Source: Spirosoma aerolatum (GTDB lineage Bacteria > Bacteroidota > Bacteroidia > Cytophagales > Spirosomataceae). Taken from it: a stretch of 64,000 nt of DNA. The notes under the pieces were generated by a model that saw nothing but the letters and a program-made list of their open reading frames with translations, searched no databases and had not been told where the DNA came from. Below are positions 27,195-36,152 of this stretch, one piece after another. The first letter of the stretch is position 1. The number at the start of each line of letters is the position of its first letter. The stretch is from NCBI RefSeq assembly GCF_002056795.1, contig NZ_CP020104.1, positions 3,111,001 through 3,175,000 on the forward strand, written 5' to 3'. The translations under genes and the position numbers were made by a program.

Positions 27195-28550
27195 ATGTCT
27201 GTTAAAGGAAGTATTCTAAAAAATATAGGCGCTGGTACCTGGAGTAAACTGTCAAATGTACTATTTAGATTAGTGCAGGTGCCGCTACTTATTTCAGCGT
27301 TAGGGGTAGAAGATTATGGTCGCTGGTTAGTGCTGGCATCTCTTCCGGCCTGGATACGGTTAGCAAATTTTGGATTTGGTAATGTAGCAGCGAATGAAAT
27401 GTCGATGCTACTGGCAGCGAATGAAGTTGATAACGCCAGAAAAGTCTATTCGACAACGTTGACGTTAACAACGATAATTGGTATAGTTGGAGGTATACTG
27501 GCAACCATATTGGTGCCAATGATTCCATGGGAAGGTTTCATAGGGCAAAAAAGCCAAAGTGAAATATCAAAAGCGGTATACTGGTTAGCTATTTCTGTCT
27601 TTGTCTCATTTCTGATTGATGTAAGTTATAGTCGATTTCGAGCTGCCCGGAAAGCCCATTTATCGGTATTGATCGGAAGTTTTATGCCGTGGGTGGAATT
27701 GCTGTTGATGGTCATTGTTTTACGATACACAACCCGATTCGATTATCTTGGTTTGGCAGTGTTGGGATCTACGGTGCTTTTTCTGGGACTGTATCAGTTT
27801 TTAAGCAGAAAAAGTATGCCGCTCCTAACATTTTCCTTAAAGGATGTGCAACCATCCCGATTCAGGGATTTATTCTGGAAAGGCATGGCATTTCAGGCTT
27901 TTCCATTAGGAAATGCGCTCGTATTTCAAGGTAACCTGTTGATCATACAAGCTATTCTGGGGCCTTATGCGGTTACGGTTTTTGGCACGACCCGAACCTT
28001 AATACGTACCATTAATCAGGCCATGGAATTGGTTAATCAGGCCATATGGCCTGAAATGAGCCACTTATTTGGAAGTAATGACATGGGTAGGGCCTCTAAA
28101 CTGCATCGATTGGGTGTAGGAGTTTCTATAATTGGGGCTTGTATTGGTACTATCTTTTTGATGCTTTTTGGAAAAGATCTGTATGGGCTGTGGGTAGGAA
28201 AAAATATAACGATTTCCAATCACTTGTTAATTATTTTCCTTATTCCAATTCCATTTAATGCCGTATGGTTTACGAGCAGCGTTGTCCATCTTGCCAGTAA
28301 TAAACATGAAGGATTAGCGATCCGATACTTACTATCTACGTTAGTCGGCTTCATTGCCTGTATTGTTTTATGCTATTTTCAAGGAATTGAAGGAGCAGCC
28401 TTATCGACTATTGTAGCTGATCTTGTTTTAATCCCTTATGTATTAAAGAATTCACTCATACTGACAGAAGACACCTGGAAGTCATTTTCCCGAGGTATAC
28501 TTCTTGAAATAAATTCCATTAAAAACCTACTAGTAAAACGAATGGCATAA
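27195..28550 (+). CDS. Oligosaccharide flippase (Wzx-type, MOP superfamily)
   Basis: 451 residues with about twelve to fourteen hydrophobic segments. It has the typical N-terminus GAGTWSKLSNVLFRLVQVPLLIS followed by EDYGRWLVLASLPAW. It flips undecaprenyl-linked repeat units to the periplasm. The start is the ATG at 27195, which has an AAGGA Shine-Dalgarno five bases upstream; an upstream TTG (27135) would add about 20 residues that do not resemble the family. From here on the codon use becomes more AT-rich than in the flanking wza-wzc genes. Confidence 0.9.
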   Translation: MSVKGSILKNIGAGTWSKLSNVLFRLVQVPLLISALGVEDYGRWLVLASLPAWIRLANFGFGNVAANEMSMLLAANEVDNARKVYSTTLTLTTIIGIVGGILATILVPMIPWEGFIGQKSQSEISKAVYWLAISVFVSFLIDVSYSRFRAARKAHLSVLIGSFMPWVELLLMVIVLRYTTRFDYLGLAVLGSTVLFLGLYQFLSRKSMPLLTFSLKDVQPSRFRDLFWKGMAFQAFPLGNALVFQGNLLIIQAILGPYAVTVFGTTRTLIRTINQAMELVNQAIWPEMSHLFGSNDMGRASKLHRLGVGVSIIGACIGTIFLMLFGKDLYGLWVGKNITISNHLLIIFLIPIPFNAVWFTSSVVHLASNKHEGLAIRYLLSTLVGFIACIVLCYFQGIEGAALSTIVADLVLIPYVLKNSLILTEDTWKSFSRGILLEINSIKNLLVKRMA

Positions 28551-28697
28551 CTACGATTGATCTTGCTATATAACGCACTAATGGATTAAGCGTAGTAAAC
28601 CTGATAAAAATTTATTTCAACTCCACCTTAGAGAGTCAGGTACGAATTGTATACAATTTAGTTGGCTTTATTTCCCTTGCTTTTAACTCTATATAAG

Positions 28698-29579
28698 ATG
28701 AATAAGAGAAATTTCATCGATCTTGATACACTTAGTAACGGCGAAGGTAAGGTTGTTTATGGAAATCGCTTAGACGCTATTTCGTTTTATGAGACAACCT
28801 GCGAGGCTTGGTTTTCTGACTTTATTGAAGAGATTTCTTCTGCAATTGGTGAAAGATACTTCCCAGTTTACAGAATTGCCGATGGTGAAATGCGGTTCTT
28901 ATTTGGCTATCAGATAAACTGGAAAAATAAGCCCTTCCTGAGTTTGCTAAAATATGTAAAATACGAATTGTTTAAATCACCCTGGAAAACTTCCTGGGGA
29001 GAGAGTTACTCCCGTGCAGAGAAAAAACAGCTACAGACTATTCTAGAGAAATGCATTAAAACTGTATCAGAAGAAGGGAAGCTGGCTATATACTGGAATA
29101 ATAATGGATTAAATGCTTTTATCGAATATAATAAGAATATGGAGGACCTATTTAATAAAATAGGTGTCAGCTTAAATCGAAATAATTATATTCCTTTTCA
29201 CTTCGCTCAGGCTATTATTGCTAATCATAGTGAGCAATTATTAAGCGGTAAAAATGTATTGGTAATATCCGGGCTAGACACTCGTGAAAAGGATGCATTA
29301 GGTGAAAGGTTATATAGAATTGGCGTTGCTAATTATGATTTTTATAGATGCTCTCCAACCGCTGCGTTAAAAGATGATTATACATTAATAAAGCCTCGTA
29401 TACAGCCTGACATTGTATTGGTGGCAGCCGGTATTGGTGCTGCAAGAGTGGTCGCTGATTTGAAACATTTGAACTGCCCAGTCATCGATATTGGAAGCTA
29501 TTTGAATGTGTTGAGCGGTAAGTACGAGAATGCGCACGCCGGATTTTTTGTACAGCCGAAAGTTCTGGAAAACTGCTAA
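28698..29579 (+). CDS. GT-D-fold glycosyltransferase-like protein
   Basis: 293 residues from the ATG at 28698 (an upstream TTG at 28662 is unlikely). Cytosolic, no membrane segment. The motif PVYRIADGEMRFLFG resembles the R-x-x-DGE signature of the GT-D (DUF1792/SP_1767) glycosyltransferase domain. A second half (NVLVISGLDTREKDALGERL, IQPDIVLVAAGIGAARVVADL, CPVIDIGSYLNVLSG) looks like the Rossmann-like part of that fold. It lies inside the exopolysaccharide core, four bases before wzy. AT-rich. The assignment is by motif and context. Confidence 0.6.
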   Translation: MNKRNFIDLDTLSNGEGKVVYGNRLDAISFYETTCEAWFSDFIEEISSAIGERYFPVYRIADGEMRFLFGYQINWKNKPFLSLLKYVKYELFKSPWKTSWGESYSRAEKKQLQTILEKCIKTVSEEGKLAIYWNNNGLNAFIEYNKNMEDLFNKIGVSLNRNNYIPFHFAQAIIANHSEQLLSGKNVLVISGLDTREKDALGERLYRIGVANYDFYRCSPTAALKDDYTLIKPRIQPDIVLVAAGIGAARVVADLKHLNCPVIDIGSYLNVLSGKYENAHAGFFVQPKVLENC

Positions 29580-29583
29580 AAAT

Positions 29584-30897
29584 ATGAGAAGAGAAAATAA
29601 ATCAATCTATTATTTCTTAATCAGCATTTTGTTGTGCTCAGTGTTCACATGGATTGGTGTTATTCTGAGTATTAATACGTTGAAGTATATAGCGGCCGTT
29701 GGTATTATTATAATAACTATTATCTCTTCTGTAAATATTTATAAATATAAAAATGTAATAACGTGGCCCAAAGCCCTTCCATTACTTTTGATTACGCTGG
29801 GTTATCCAATAATCAGAATAACAATGGACGTATTTGTTGACTTTCAGTTTAAAACATTCACAGATGGGTTCATTCTTGAGGGAAGCTATTACCTTTTGTT
29901 ATTATATGGGTTGAATATGGCGCTCGCTACGCGGATGGGAGCTTCATTTAGACAATTATTTAAATTTTCAATTATTGCACTTCCAGCAGGTGTGGTGCTA
30001 ATCTATACAAGTTTAGTGCTTATACCAGACTATAATATCTGGATTGGTCATCTGTCATTAAATAATTGCCTGATACCAATTTCAATGCTGGCGCTTTATC
30101 CCAGAAATGAAAAATATTTGCTTTGGGGTTGGTCAGCTATATTTCTTTTACTATTTACGGCCGCCAAAATTTGGTCTCGCTCGTACACGTTGGTGGGATT
30201 TTATATTGCTTTATTTGCTTATCGATCTATTTTTCATTTAGGTAAACGCAAATTAGGCGTAACTCTATTTGTACTTCTCGTTGTTGGCTATTCAATCGGT
30301 GCATTCTCTTTTTTTACTGAGAATTCCGAAGTTCGTGATCAATCGGTGGCTGAGAAGTATCAAATCGAATCATTGATGAAAACGTTTGATGACTTTCTTA
30401 CAGATTTTGATGTTACAAAGCTGTTTTATTGGGAAGGTAATTCAAGGTCTACCTTATTGGTCGACGCATTTGGGAAAGCAAATTATATAGACTGGCTCAT
30501 AGGTCATGGCTTATTTGGTACCTACGATTCAACTATTGAAGTAAGTAGCAATATGCTGGTTCGACGAAGCACCATCGAAATTGGGTGGGCTCAGGAAGTT
30601 TTTCGCTGGGGATTGCCCTATGTTCTGTTCTTTTTATATTCCCTCATGCGAGCCCGTAGCTATTTGAAAGATTTGTATTTGCAAACAAATGACCCGATTT
30701 ATAAATCGCTTTCAGAAATAATACTTGTAAAAGTATTGGATGGTTTTATTTTTGGCTTACCCTATTTTCATGTATATAGTTTGTTGGTATTTTGGGGATT
30801 GATGATAACCTGTGTTAAAGTCAATTTAGTGCCGGTGCTTATTGATACTAAAAATAGATATGTAGAGAAGCCAACGGAATTACAGGTTGCCAATTAA
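29584..30897 (+). CDS. O-antigen/exopolysaccharide polymerase, Wzy-like
   Basis: 437 residues from the Met at 29584, four bases after the previous stop (the frame opens further up, overlapping that gene). About ten to eleven membrane helices, with a larger periplasmic loop around residues 260-330 (FTENSEVRDQSVAEKYQIES, WEGNSRSTLLVDAFGKAN). This is a typical Wzy layout. Sequence is poorly conserved in this family, so the call rests on topology, size and position between wzx and the transferases. It would polymerise repeat units in the periplasm. AT-rich codon use. Confidence 0.72.
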   Translation: MRRENKSIYYFLISILLCSVFTWIGVILSINTLKYIAAVGIIIITIISSVNIYKYKNVITWPKALPLLLITLGYPIIRITMDVFVDFQFKTFTDGFILEGSYYLLLLYGLNMALATRMGASFRQLFKFSIIALPAGVVLIYTSLVLIPDYNIWIGHLSLNNCLIPISMLALYPRNEKYLLWGWSAIFLLLFTAAKIWSRSYTLVGFYIALFAYRSIFHLGKRKLGVTLFVLLVVGYSIGAFSFFTENSEVRDQSVAEKYQIESLMKTFDDFLTDFDVTKLFYWEGNSRSTLLVDAFGKANYIDWLIGHGLFGTYDSTIEVSSNMLVRRSTIEIGWAQEVFRWGLPYVLFFLYSLMRARSYLKDLYLQTNDPIYKSLSEIILVKVLDGFIFGLPYFHVYSLLVFWGLMITCVKVNLVPVLIDTKNRYVEKPTELQVAN

Positions 30898-30933
30898 ATA
30901 GAGCCTACGAGATAAATCTAATTGGTGAGATTG

Positions 30934-31590
30934 ATGAAAACTATCTTAAAACGCTTCGTTCGCTACGTTTATTTAAATTATAAATATCCGAAAGCCCAGA
31001 TTGCCTTTTCGGCAACTGTTTCATTGGATAGTGTGCTGGCAAATGGTGTAAAAATATTACCAGGTAGTATGGTAGGCGATTGCAAGATTGACCGGCATAC
31101 TTACGTTGGAAATAACTGTCAATTTTCTCGAACGCAGATTGGAGCTTTTACCAGTATCGGCCCTGAGGTTATTTGTGGGTTAGGTTCGCATCCAGTCGAT
31201 TTTGTATCTACTTATCCTGGTTTTTATTCTTCTGAATCATCAGGCGCAAATTGGTTTGGAAGTGTCCATGCATTTGCAGATAAACCCACCGTTCAAATTG
31301 GGTCTGATGTGTGGATTGGGGCACGAGCGATCATTTTAGGAGGGGTTAAAATTGGGCATGGGGCTATTATTGCTGCCGGGGCTGTCGTCACTAAAGATGT
31401 ACCCGCCTATTCAATTGTAGGGGGCGTTCCGGGTAAGGTAATTCGTTATCGGTTTGAGCCAACTTTATTGAACAAATTACTGGATTCCAATTGGTGGAAT
31501 ATGCCGGATGATAAACTCCGTACCCTAGCAAAATATGTAGCAGAACCATCTGTTTTTGTTGAAAAATTAGCAGAAAGTCATGGCTATTAG
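30934..31590 (+). CDS. Left-handed beta-helix acyltransferase (CatB-like)
   Basis: 218 residues from the ATG at 30934. Hexapeptide repeats ([66 protein letters not shown] split over two blocks) are followed by the usual [14 protein letters not shown] tail. H-x-x-D-F-V-S-T after GLGSHPVD is typical of the xenobiotic/CatB acetyltransferase branch. It probably acetylates a sugar of the repeat unit using acetyl-CoA. Its end overlaps the next acyltransferase by 11 bases, so translation is coupled. Confidence 0.85.
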   Translation: MKTILKRFVRYVYLNYKYPKAQIAFSATVSLDSVLANGVKILPGSMVGDCKIDRHTYVGNNCQFSRTQIGAFTSIGPEVICGLGSHPVDFVSTYPGFYSSESSGANWFGSVHAFADKPTVQIGSDVWIGARAIILGGVKIGHGAIIAAGAVVTKDVPAYSIVGGVPGKVIRYRFEPTLLNKLLDSNWWNMPDDKLRTLAKYVAEPSVFVEKLAESHGY

Positions 31591-32212
31591 CGACAACGCC
31601 AAAGAAAAAATAAGGACAATTCTTTATGCCTGGCGATTTCCAAGGGACATTATGTATTGTTACTGGAAATTGAATGCTTGGCATTCTTCCTGGAGGATAT
31701 ATGGTACACCATTGATTCAGGCACATAGAAAAGCCAAAATAACTATAGGTAAAAACTGGATTGCCTGTAGTGATCCCAGATACAATTCTTTGGGCGTATC
31801 GCAAAAAGTTATTATCAAAGCCGTTCGGCCAGGAGCTACTATTACCATTGGAAATGGAGTAGGTATGTCGGGCGCTACAATTTCATGCGGCCATACAATT
31901 ACGATTGGTAACCAGGTTTTATTGGGTAGTGGTGTTCTAATTACCGACAATGATTCACATGCCATTCATCCTGATTTACGACATTCCCGCTATCATATCT
32001 CAGAAGCTCCGGTAACTATTGAAGATCAGGTATTTATTGGAGCAAGATCAATTATTTTGAAAGGTGTAACAATAGGCTATGGCGCTGTAGTAGGAGCGGG
32101 CTCTATCGTAACAAAAAATGTACCTGCTTTTAGTATTGTAGCTGGAAATCCAGCCCGTGTTGTCGGTAGTGTACTAGACGAAAAATATGCGGGCGAGCTT
32201 GTACTAAAATAG
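31580..32212 (+). CDS. Second hexapeptide-repeat acyltransferase (WcaF/maa-like)
   Basis: 210 residues. Left-handed beta-helix with [36 protein letters not shown], the catalytic-type SHAIHP histidine region, [18 protein letters not shown] and the closing [14 protein letters not shown]. It starts 11 bases before the preceding acyltransferase stops. It probably modifies another hydroxyl of the same repeat unit. It is diverged from its neighbour, so it is not a recent tandem duplicate. Confidence 0.85.
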   Translation: MAISDNAKEKIRTILYAWRFPRDIMYCYWKLNAWHSSWRIYGTPLIQAHRKAKITIGKNWIACSDPRYNSLGVSQKVIIKAVRPGATITIGNGVGMSGATISCGHTITIGNQVLLGSGVLITDNDSHAIHPDLRHSRYHISEAPVTIEDQVFIGARSIILKGVTIGYGAVVGAGSIVTKNVPAFSIVAGNPARVVGSVLDEKYAGELVLK

Positions 32213-32221
32213 AAATTGACA

Positions 32222-33352
32222 ATGAAGAAACCTCTGATTTTTTGGTGTGGATCGATCCTGAATTATGAAGGGTTAAAACATTATGTTGGTGAATCGGCAG
32301 CAGCAACTCAATGGTCGTATGGGCTTCTGTCGGCTTTATCAGCAAATAATGTTGATGTAAAGACATATGCACCTATCTGGGATTCAGCCTTTCCCAAAGG
32401 AAAATTGTTTCCCGGAAAATCGACCTATCTGGAACAGAGTTTTGACCAAACCTTGGTTCGCTATGTAAACCTGCCCTGGATTCGCCCGAAATCAATTGCG
32501 TTTTCTTTGGAAAAAGCCATTAAAGATGAGCTTCGAAAAGGAACAAGGCCAATAGCTATATTAAATTATAATCCACTCTCTTATTATTCTGAAGCCTTAG
32601 ATAAAATTAGCCGGAAGTATCCAGATATTCCTTGGGTTAATATTGTACTGGATCTTAATGACCCAACAGTGGATAACTGGGCTACATTTCTTCAGGCTAC
32701 CCGACGGTCAAAAGGTAGTGTTTTTCTTTCTTGGTGGGGCTATTGTAATGCGCCTTTAGAGAATAAGCTTCATTTGGATGCCGGTTGGAGCGGTACGTTG
32801 CCCAATACAGTTAAAGCATCGGAAAAAGTCTTTATCTACGCAGGCAAGCTTGAAGAATACGGCGGCATTAATCAGTTGATTGAGGCCATAAAAATTATGC
32901 CTGATAAAGATGTTTATTTTGATTTTTATGGCAAGCGTAGTAACACGGCATTAGACAAACTGGCTGCCGAAGATAGCAGAGTTCGCTTTCATGGCTTTGT
33001 TCCTGATGAGCAACTGGATGAAGCCTGTAGTAAAGCTACCGCTTTCCTGAATCCCCGGGATCTGAGCCATCAAACTAATAACATGATTTTCCCTTCTAAA
33101 CTCTTGTTCTACATAAAATACCGTAAGCCAATTATTGGTCCTACTATGCCAGGTATTGCACCAGAATACAATAGTTTATTAGTTCAACCAGCCGATTCAT
33201 CGCCAGAAAGTTGGGTTACAGTAATGCAAAATACCTTGCGGTTGACTGAGAAAGAAACGAAAAAAATTGCTTCTGACTGTACCAAAATTCTTCAGAAAAA
33301 AACCTGGGATAGCCAGGCGAGTAATTTAATAAAATTTTTAGAGGCTTTATAA
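32222..33352 (+). CDS. Glycosyltransferase, GT4-like GT-B fold
   Basis: 376 residues from the ATG at 32222. N-terminal domain begins KPLIFWCGSILNYEGL. The C-terminal domain has KVFIYAGKLEEYGGINQLIEAI, VRFHGFVPDEQLDEACSKATAFLNPRD and FPSKLLFYIKYRKPIIG, the usual donor-binding half of GT4 enzymes, though the E-x7-E motif is altered. Cytosolic. It adds a sugar to the lipid-linked repeat unit. Nine bases after the acyltransferase, in the same operon. Confidence 0.8.
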   Translation: MKKPLIFWCGSILNYEGLKHYVGESAAATQWSYGLLSALSANNVDVKTYAPIWDSAFPKGKLFPGKSTYLEQSFDQTLVRYVNLPWIRPKSIAFSLEKAIKDELRKGTRPIAILNYNPLSYYSEALDKISRKYPDIPWVNIVLDLNDPTVDNWATFLQATRRSKGSVFLSWWGYCNAPLENKLHLDAGWSGTLPNTVKASEKVFIYAGKLEEYGGINQLIEAIKIMPDKDVYFDFYGKRSNTALDKLAAEDSRVRFHGFVPDEQLDEACSKATAFLNPRDLSHQTNNMIFPSKLLFYIKYRKPIIGPTMPGIAPEYNSLLVQPADSSPESWVTVMQNTLRLTEKETKKIASDCTKILQKKTWDSQASNLIKFLEAL

Positions 33353-33487
33353 AGGTAAGCCCTACACTTAGCAAGTACAGGAAAAGATCCAATTTAAGCA
33401 ATCCTGACAGGTTTTGAACTAGTCTAAGCTAGATAAATTAATAGGAAGCATTATTCGTAATGCATGGCATTTACCATTGACCAGACT

Positions 33488-34684
33488 ATGAAACTTCTCC
33501 ATGTAATTAATAGTATGGACCCGGCGATGGGAGGACCCTGCCAGGGAATTCGAAATGTTATTGAAGAATCGGAGCGATTAGGGATTTTTAGAGAGGTTGC
33601 CTGTCTTGACGACCCTTCGGCCGATTACCTCGGAAAAGATTCATTCCGGATTCATGCGCTTGGTCCTAAAGTGGGCCGCTGGCAATATGGTTCCCGACTG
33701 ATTCCGTGGTTAAAAGAAAACCTCGATCGTTTTGATGCGGTAATTATAAATGGTTTATGGTTGTATCCGAGTTATGGTGCCTGGAAGGCAATTAAAAGCT
33801 ATAAGAAATCGACCAATAAGGAGTTAAAAACATTTGTAATGCCGCATGGGATGCTTGATCCCTATTTTCAAAAAGCATCGAGCCGAAAATTAAAGGCGAT
33901 CCGTAACTGGTTTTATTGGGAGTTTTTGGAGAAAAATGTCGTAAATGATGCCGACTGCCTATTGTTTACCTGTGAGGAGGAGCTTCGATTAGCGAGAGAC
34001 ACATTTAACTCATATCAGCCTAAAAATACAAAAAATGTAGGCTACGGAATAGAAGAACCTCCTGCTTTTTCAGACAGTATGGCAGCTGCCTTTTATAACA
34101 AATGCCCTGAAGTTAAAAATAAACCTTATCTACTTTTTCTGAGCCGTATTAATTATAAAAAAGGTATTGATCTATTGATTAAATCGTATTCGGCGATGGT
34201 TGACGAATATTCGTCAAAGAAGAAAGATATTCCTAAGCTGGTTATTGCTGGTCCGGGCTTAGATACGGCCTATGGAGAAAAAATGATGAACCTGGTTTCG
34301 GAAGACGTTCGTTTGAAAGGGCAGGTTTTTTTTCCAGGTATGCTTTCTGGGGCAGCTAAATGGGGCGCTTTTTATGGATGCGAAGCCTTTGTACTACCCA
34401 GTCACCAGGAAAATTTCGGCATCGCTTTGGTTGAGGCATTAGCTTGTAGTAAGCCTGTTCTAACGACAAATCAGGTGAATATATGGCGGGAAATTGCTGA
34501 AGGTATTGCTGGTTTTATTGATGAAGATACACTACAAGGGACACAGCAACTGTTGAGTAACTTTTTAGCCCTTGATGATTTGGCCAGACGAGCGATGGGA
34601 AGAAATGCCCGTAGTACGTTTGAGAAAAACTTTTCCATTAAAAATTCAGTCCGGCGTTTTACGGATGTTATTACCGCTTTCTAA
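33488..34684 (+). CDS. Glycosyltransferase family 4
   Basis: 398 residues from the Met at 33488 (an in-frame Met at 33464 is possible). N-terminus MKLLHVINSMDPAMGGPCQG is the GT4 acceptor domain start. In the donor domain the motif EAFVLPSHQENFGIALVEALAC carries E-x7-E, and LLFLSRINYKKGIDLLI is the typical linker. Related to WcaL/RfaB-type enzymes. It adds a sugar to the repeat unit. A 135-base gap before it suggests a break or weak internal promoter. Confidence 0.9.
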   Translation: MKLLHVINSMDPAMGGPCQGIRNVIEESERLGIFREVACLDDPSADYLGKDSFRIHALGPKVGRWQYGSRLIPWLKENLDRFDAVIINGLWLYPSYGAWKAIKSYKKSTNKELKTFVMPHGMLDPYFQKASSRKLKAIRNWFYWEFLEKNVVNDADCLLFTCEEELRLARDTFNSYQPKNTKNVGYGIEEPPAFSDSMAAAFYNKCPEVKNKPYLLFLSRINYKKGIDLLIKSYSAMVDEYSSKKKDIPKLVIAGPGLDTAYGEKMMNLVSEDVRLKGQVFFPGMLSGAAKWGAFYGCEAFVLPSHQENFGIALVEALACSKPVLTTNQVNIWREIAEGIAGFIDEDTLQGTQQLLSNFLALDDLARRAMGRNARSTFEKNFSIKNSVRRFTDVITAF

Positions 34685-34830
34685 TCCACTCCCAGCCTGT
34701 TTTATTTTCTAGCCTGACTATCCTTCATTTATCAGGAATCACTTAGCAGGCTTGTTTTAGAAACTGGTTAACCTAGTACTAAACTTAATTAAGATATTTT
34801 TCGCCTGATAAATTTCATAAACTCTTATTT

Positions 34831-36093
34831 ATGCGAATACTAATTTATGGAATCTTATATGCACCTGAGCTGACGGGTGTTGGTAAATATACGGGCGAAA
34901 TGGCTGCCTGGATGGTACAGCAGGGCCACGAGGTCGATGCTATTATGCCAATGCCCTATTATCCTGAATGGAAAGTACGTTCCGACTATAAAAATAAGGG
35001 CTGGTTTACGGAAGTAGTCGATGGGGTCAAGGTACATCGGTGCCCGGTTTATGTCCCTAAAAAAGTAACGGCATCTGGCAGGATGCTGCTCGATTTTTCT
35101 TTTCTGATGAGCAGTTTTTTTTACTGGATTCGTCTGTTTTTTTCGAAACGTTATGATGTAGTTATTTGTGTAGCTCCTCCGTTTCATATTGGTTTTTTTC
35201 CTGTGCTCTATTCAATGGTACGAAATGTACCCGTCTGGCTTCATATTCAGGATTTGCAGGTTGATATTGCCAAAGAAATGGGGATGATAAAAAGTGAAAA
35301 ATTCCTGAATGTATTATTTAAGGCAGAACGCTTTATTTTAAAACGTTGTAAGGTCGTATCGACTATAAGTGAGGGAATGATTCGGAAAGTAACCGAAAAA
35401 AAGAGTACGCAACTGGATTGTGTTATGTTCCCTAATTGGGTAGATGAAGGTTTTGTTAAACCATTGCCAGTACACGAATCGTTGCGGGATGAATTAGGCT
35501 TAACGGAAACGGATAAGGTGATTTTGTATTCGGGAAGTATTGGCGAAAAACAGGGGCTGGAGTTAATCGTTGAAGCGGCTAAGCATTTTGCTCATAAGCC
35601 AGAAATGAAATTTCTGATCTTTGGGTCGGGTGGGGGTAAGGGACGTTTGGAAGTGTTGGTACAGCAGTACAAACTGACCAACGTATTTTTCTATCCGTTA
35701 CAGCCTTATGAGAAATTGTCGGCCCTTTTAGCGACCGCCGATATTCACCTGGTGCTTCAGAAAAAATCGGCTTCCGACCTGGTGTTGCCTTCTAAATTGA
35801 CTGGAATACTGGCGGCTGGTGGCTGTGCCTTAGTTTCGGCTGTGCCAGGAACCACCCTGCACGAGGTAGTAGCCAGTGAGCAGATGGGCATACTGATTGA
35901 GCCTGATTCGCTGGAGGCTTTGATTGAAGGGATCGACCGGGCCTTTCGTTCTGATTTGACAGTCTACCGGAAAAACGCCAGGGCGTATGCCCGAAGAAAT
36001 CTTAGCAAAAACGAGATTCTTCAGCAATTTGAAGCTCAGATGATCAATATCGTCAACCCGGTATCTGAACAACTCATTGTCGAGCAAGTGTAG
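34831..36093 (+). CDS. wcaI: WcaI-like glycosyltransferase
   Basis: 420 residues. The N-terminus MRILIYGILYAPELTGVGKY with GHEVDAIMPMPYYPEWKV is characteristic of the colanic-acid WcaI branch of GT4. A hydrophobic stretch near residues 85-125 could associate with the membrane. The C-terminal half has VILYSGSIGEKQGLELIVEAA and VLPSKLTGILAAGGCALVSA. In enterobacteria WcaI adds fucose or glucose in colanic acid; the donor here is unknown. Base composition returns toward the flanking norm from this gene on. Confidence 0.85.
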   Translation: MRILIYGILYAPELTGVGKYTGEMAAWMVQQGHEVDAIMPMPYYPEWKVRSDYKNKGWFTEVVDGVKVHRCPVYVPKKVTASGRMLLDFSFLMSSFFYWIRLFFSKRYDVVICVAPPFHIGFFPVLYSMVRNVPVWLHIQDLQVDIAKEMGMIKSEKFLNVLFKAERFILKRCKVVSTISEGMIRKVTEKKSTQLDCVMFPNWVDEGFVKPLPVHESLRDELGLTETDKVILYSGSIGEKQGLELIVEAAKHFAHKPEMKFLIFGSGGGKGRLEVLVQQYKLTNVFFYPLQPYEKLSALLATADIHLVLQKKSASDLVLPSKLTGILAAGGCALVSAVPGTTLHEVVASEQMGILIEPDSLEALIEGIDRAFRSDLTVYRKNARAYARRNLSKNEILQQFEAQMINIVNPVSEQLIVEQV

Positions 36094-36152
36094 GTGGCCA
36101 CGACCGCGAGTCCATTTGTCGAAATGAACCAATAACCAGTGTATCAAGCCTC

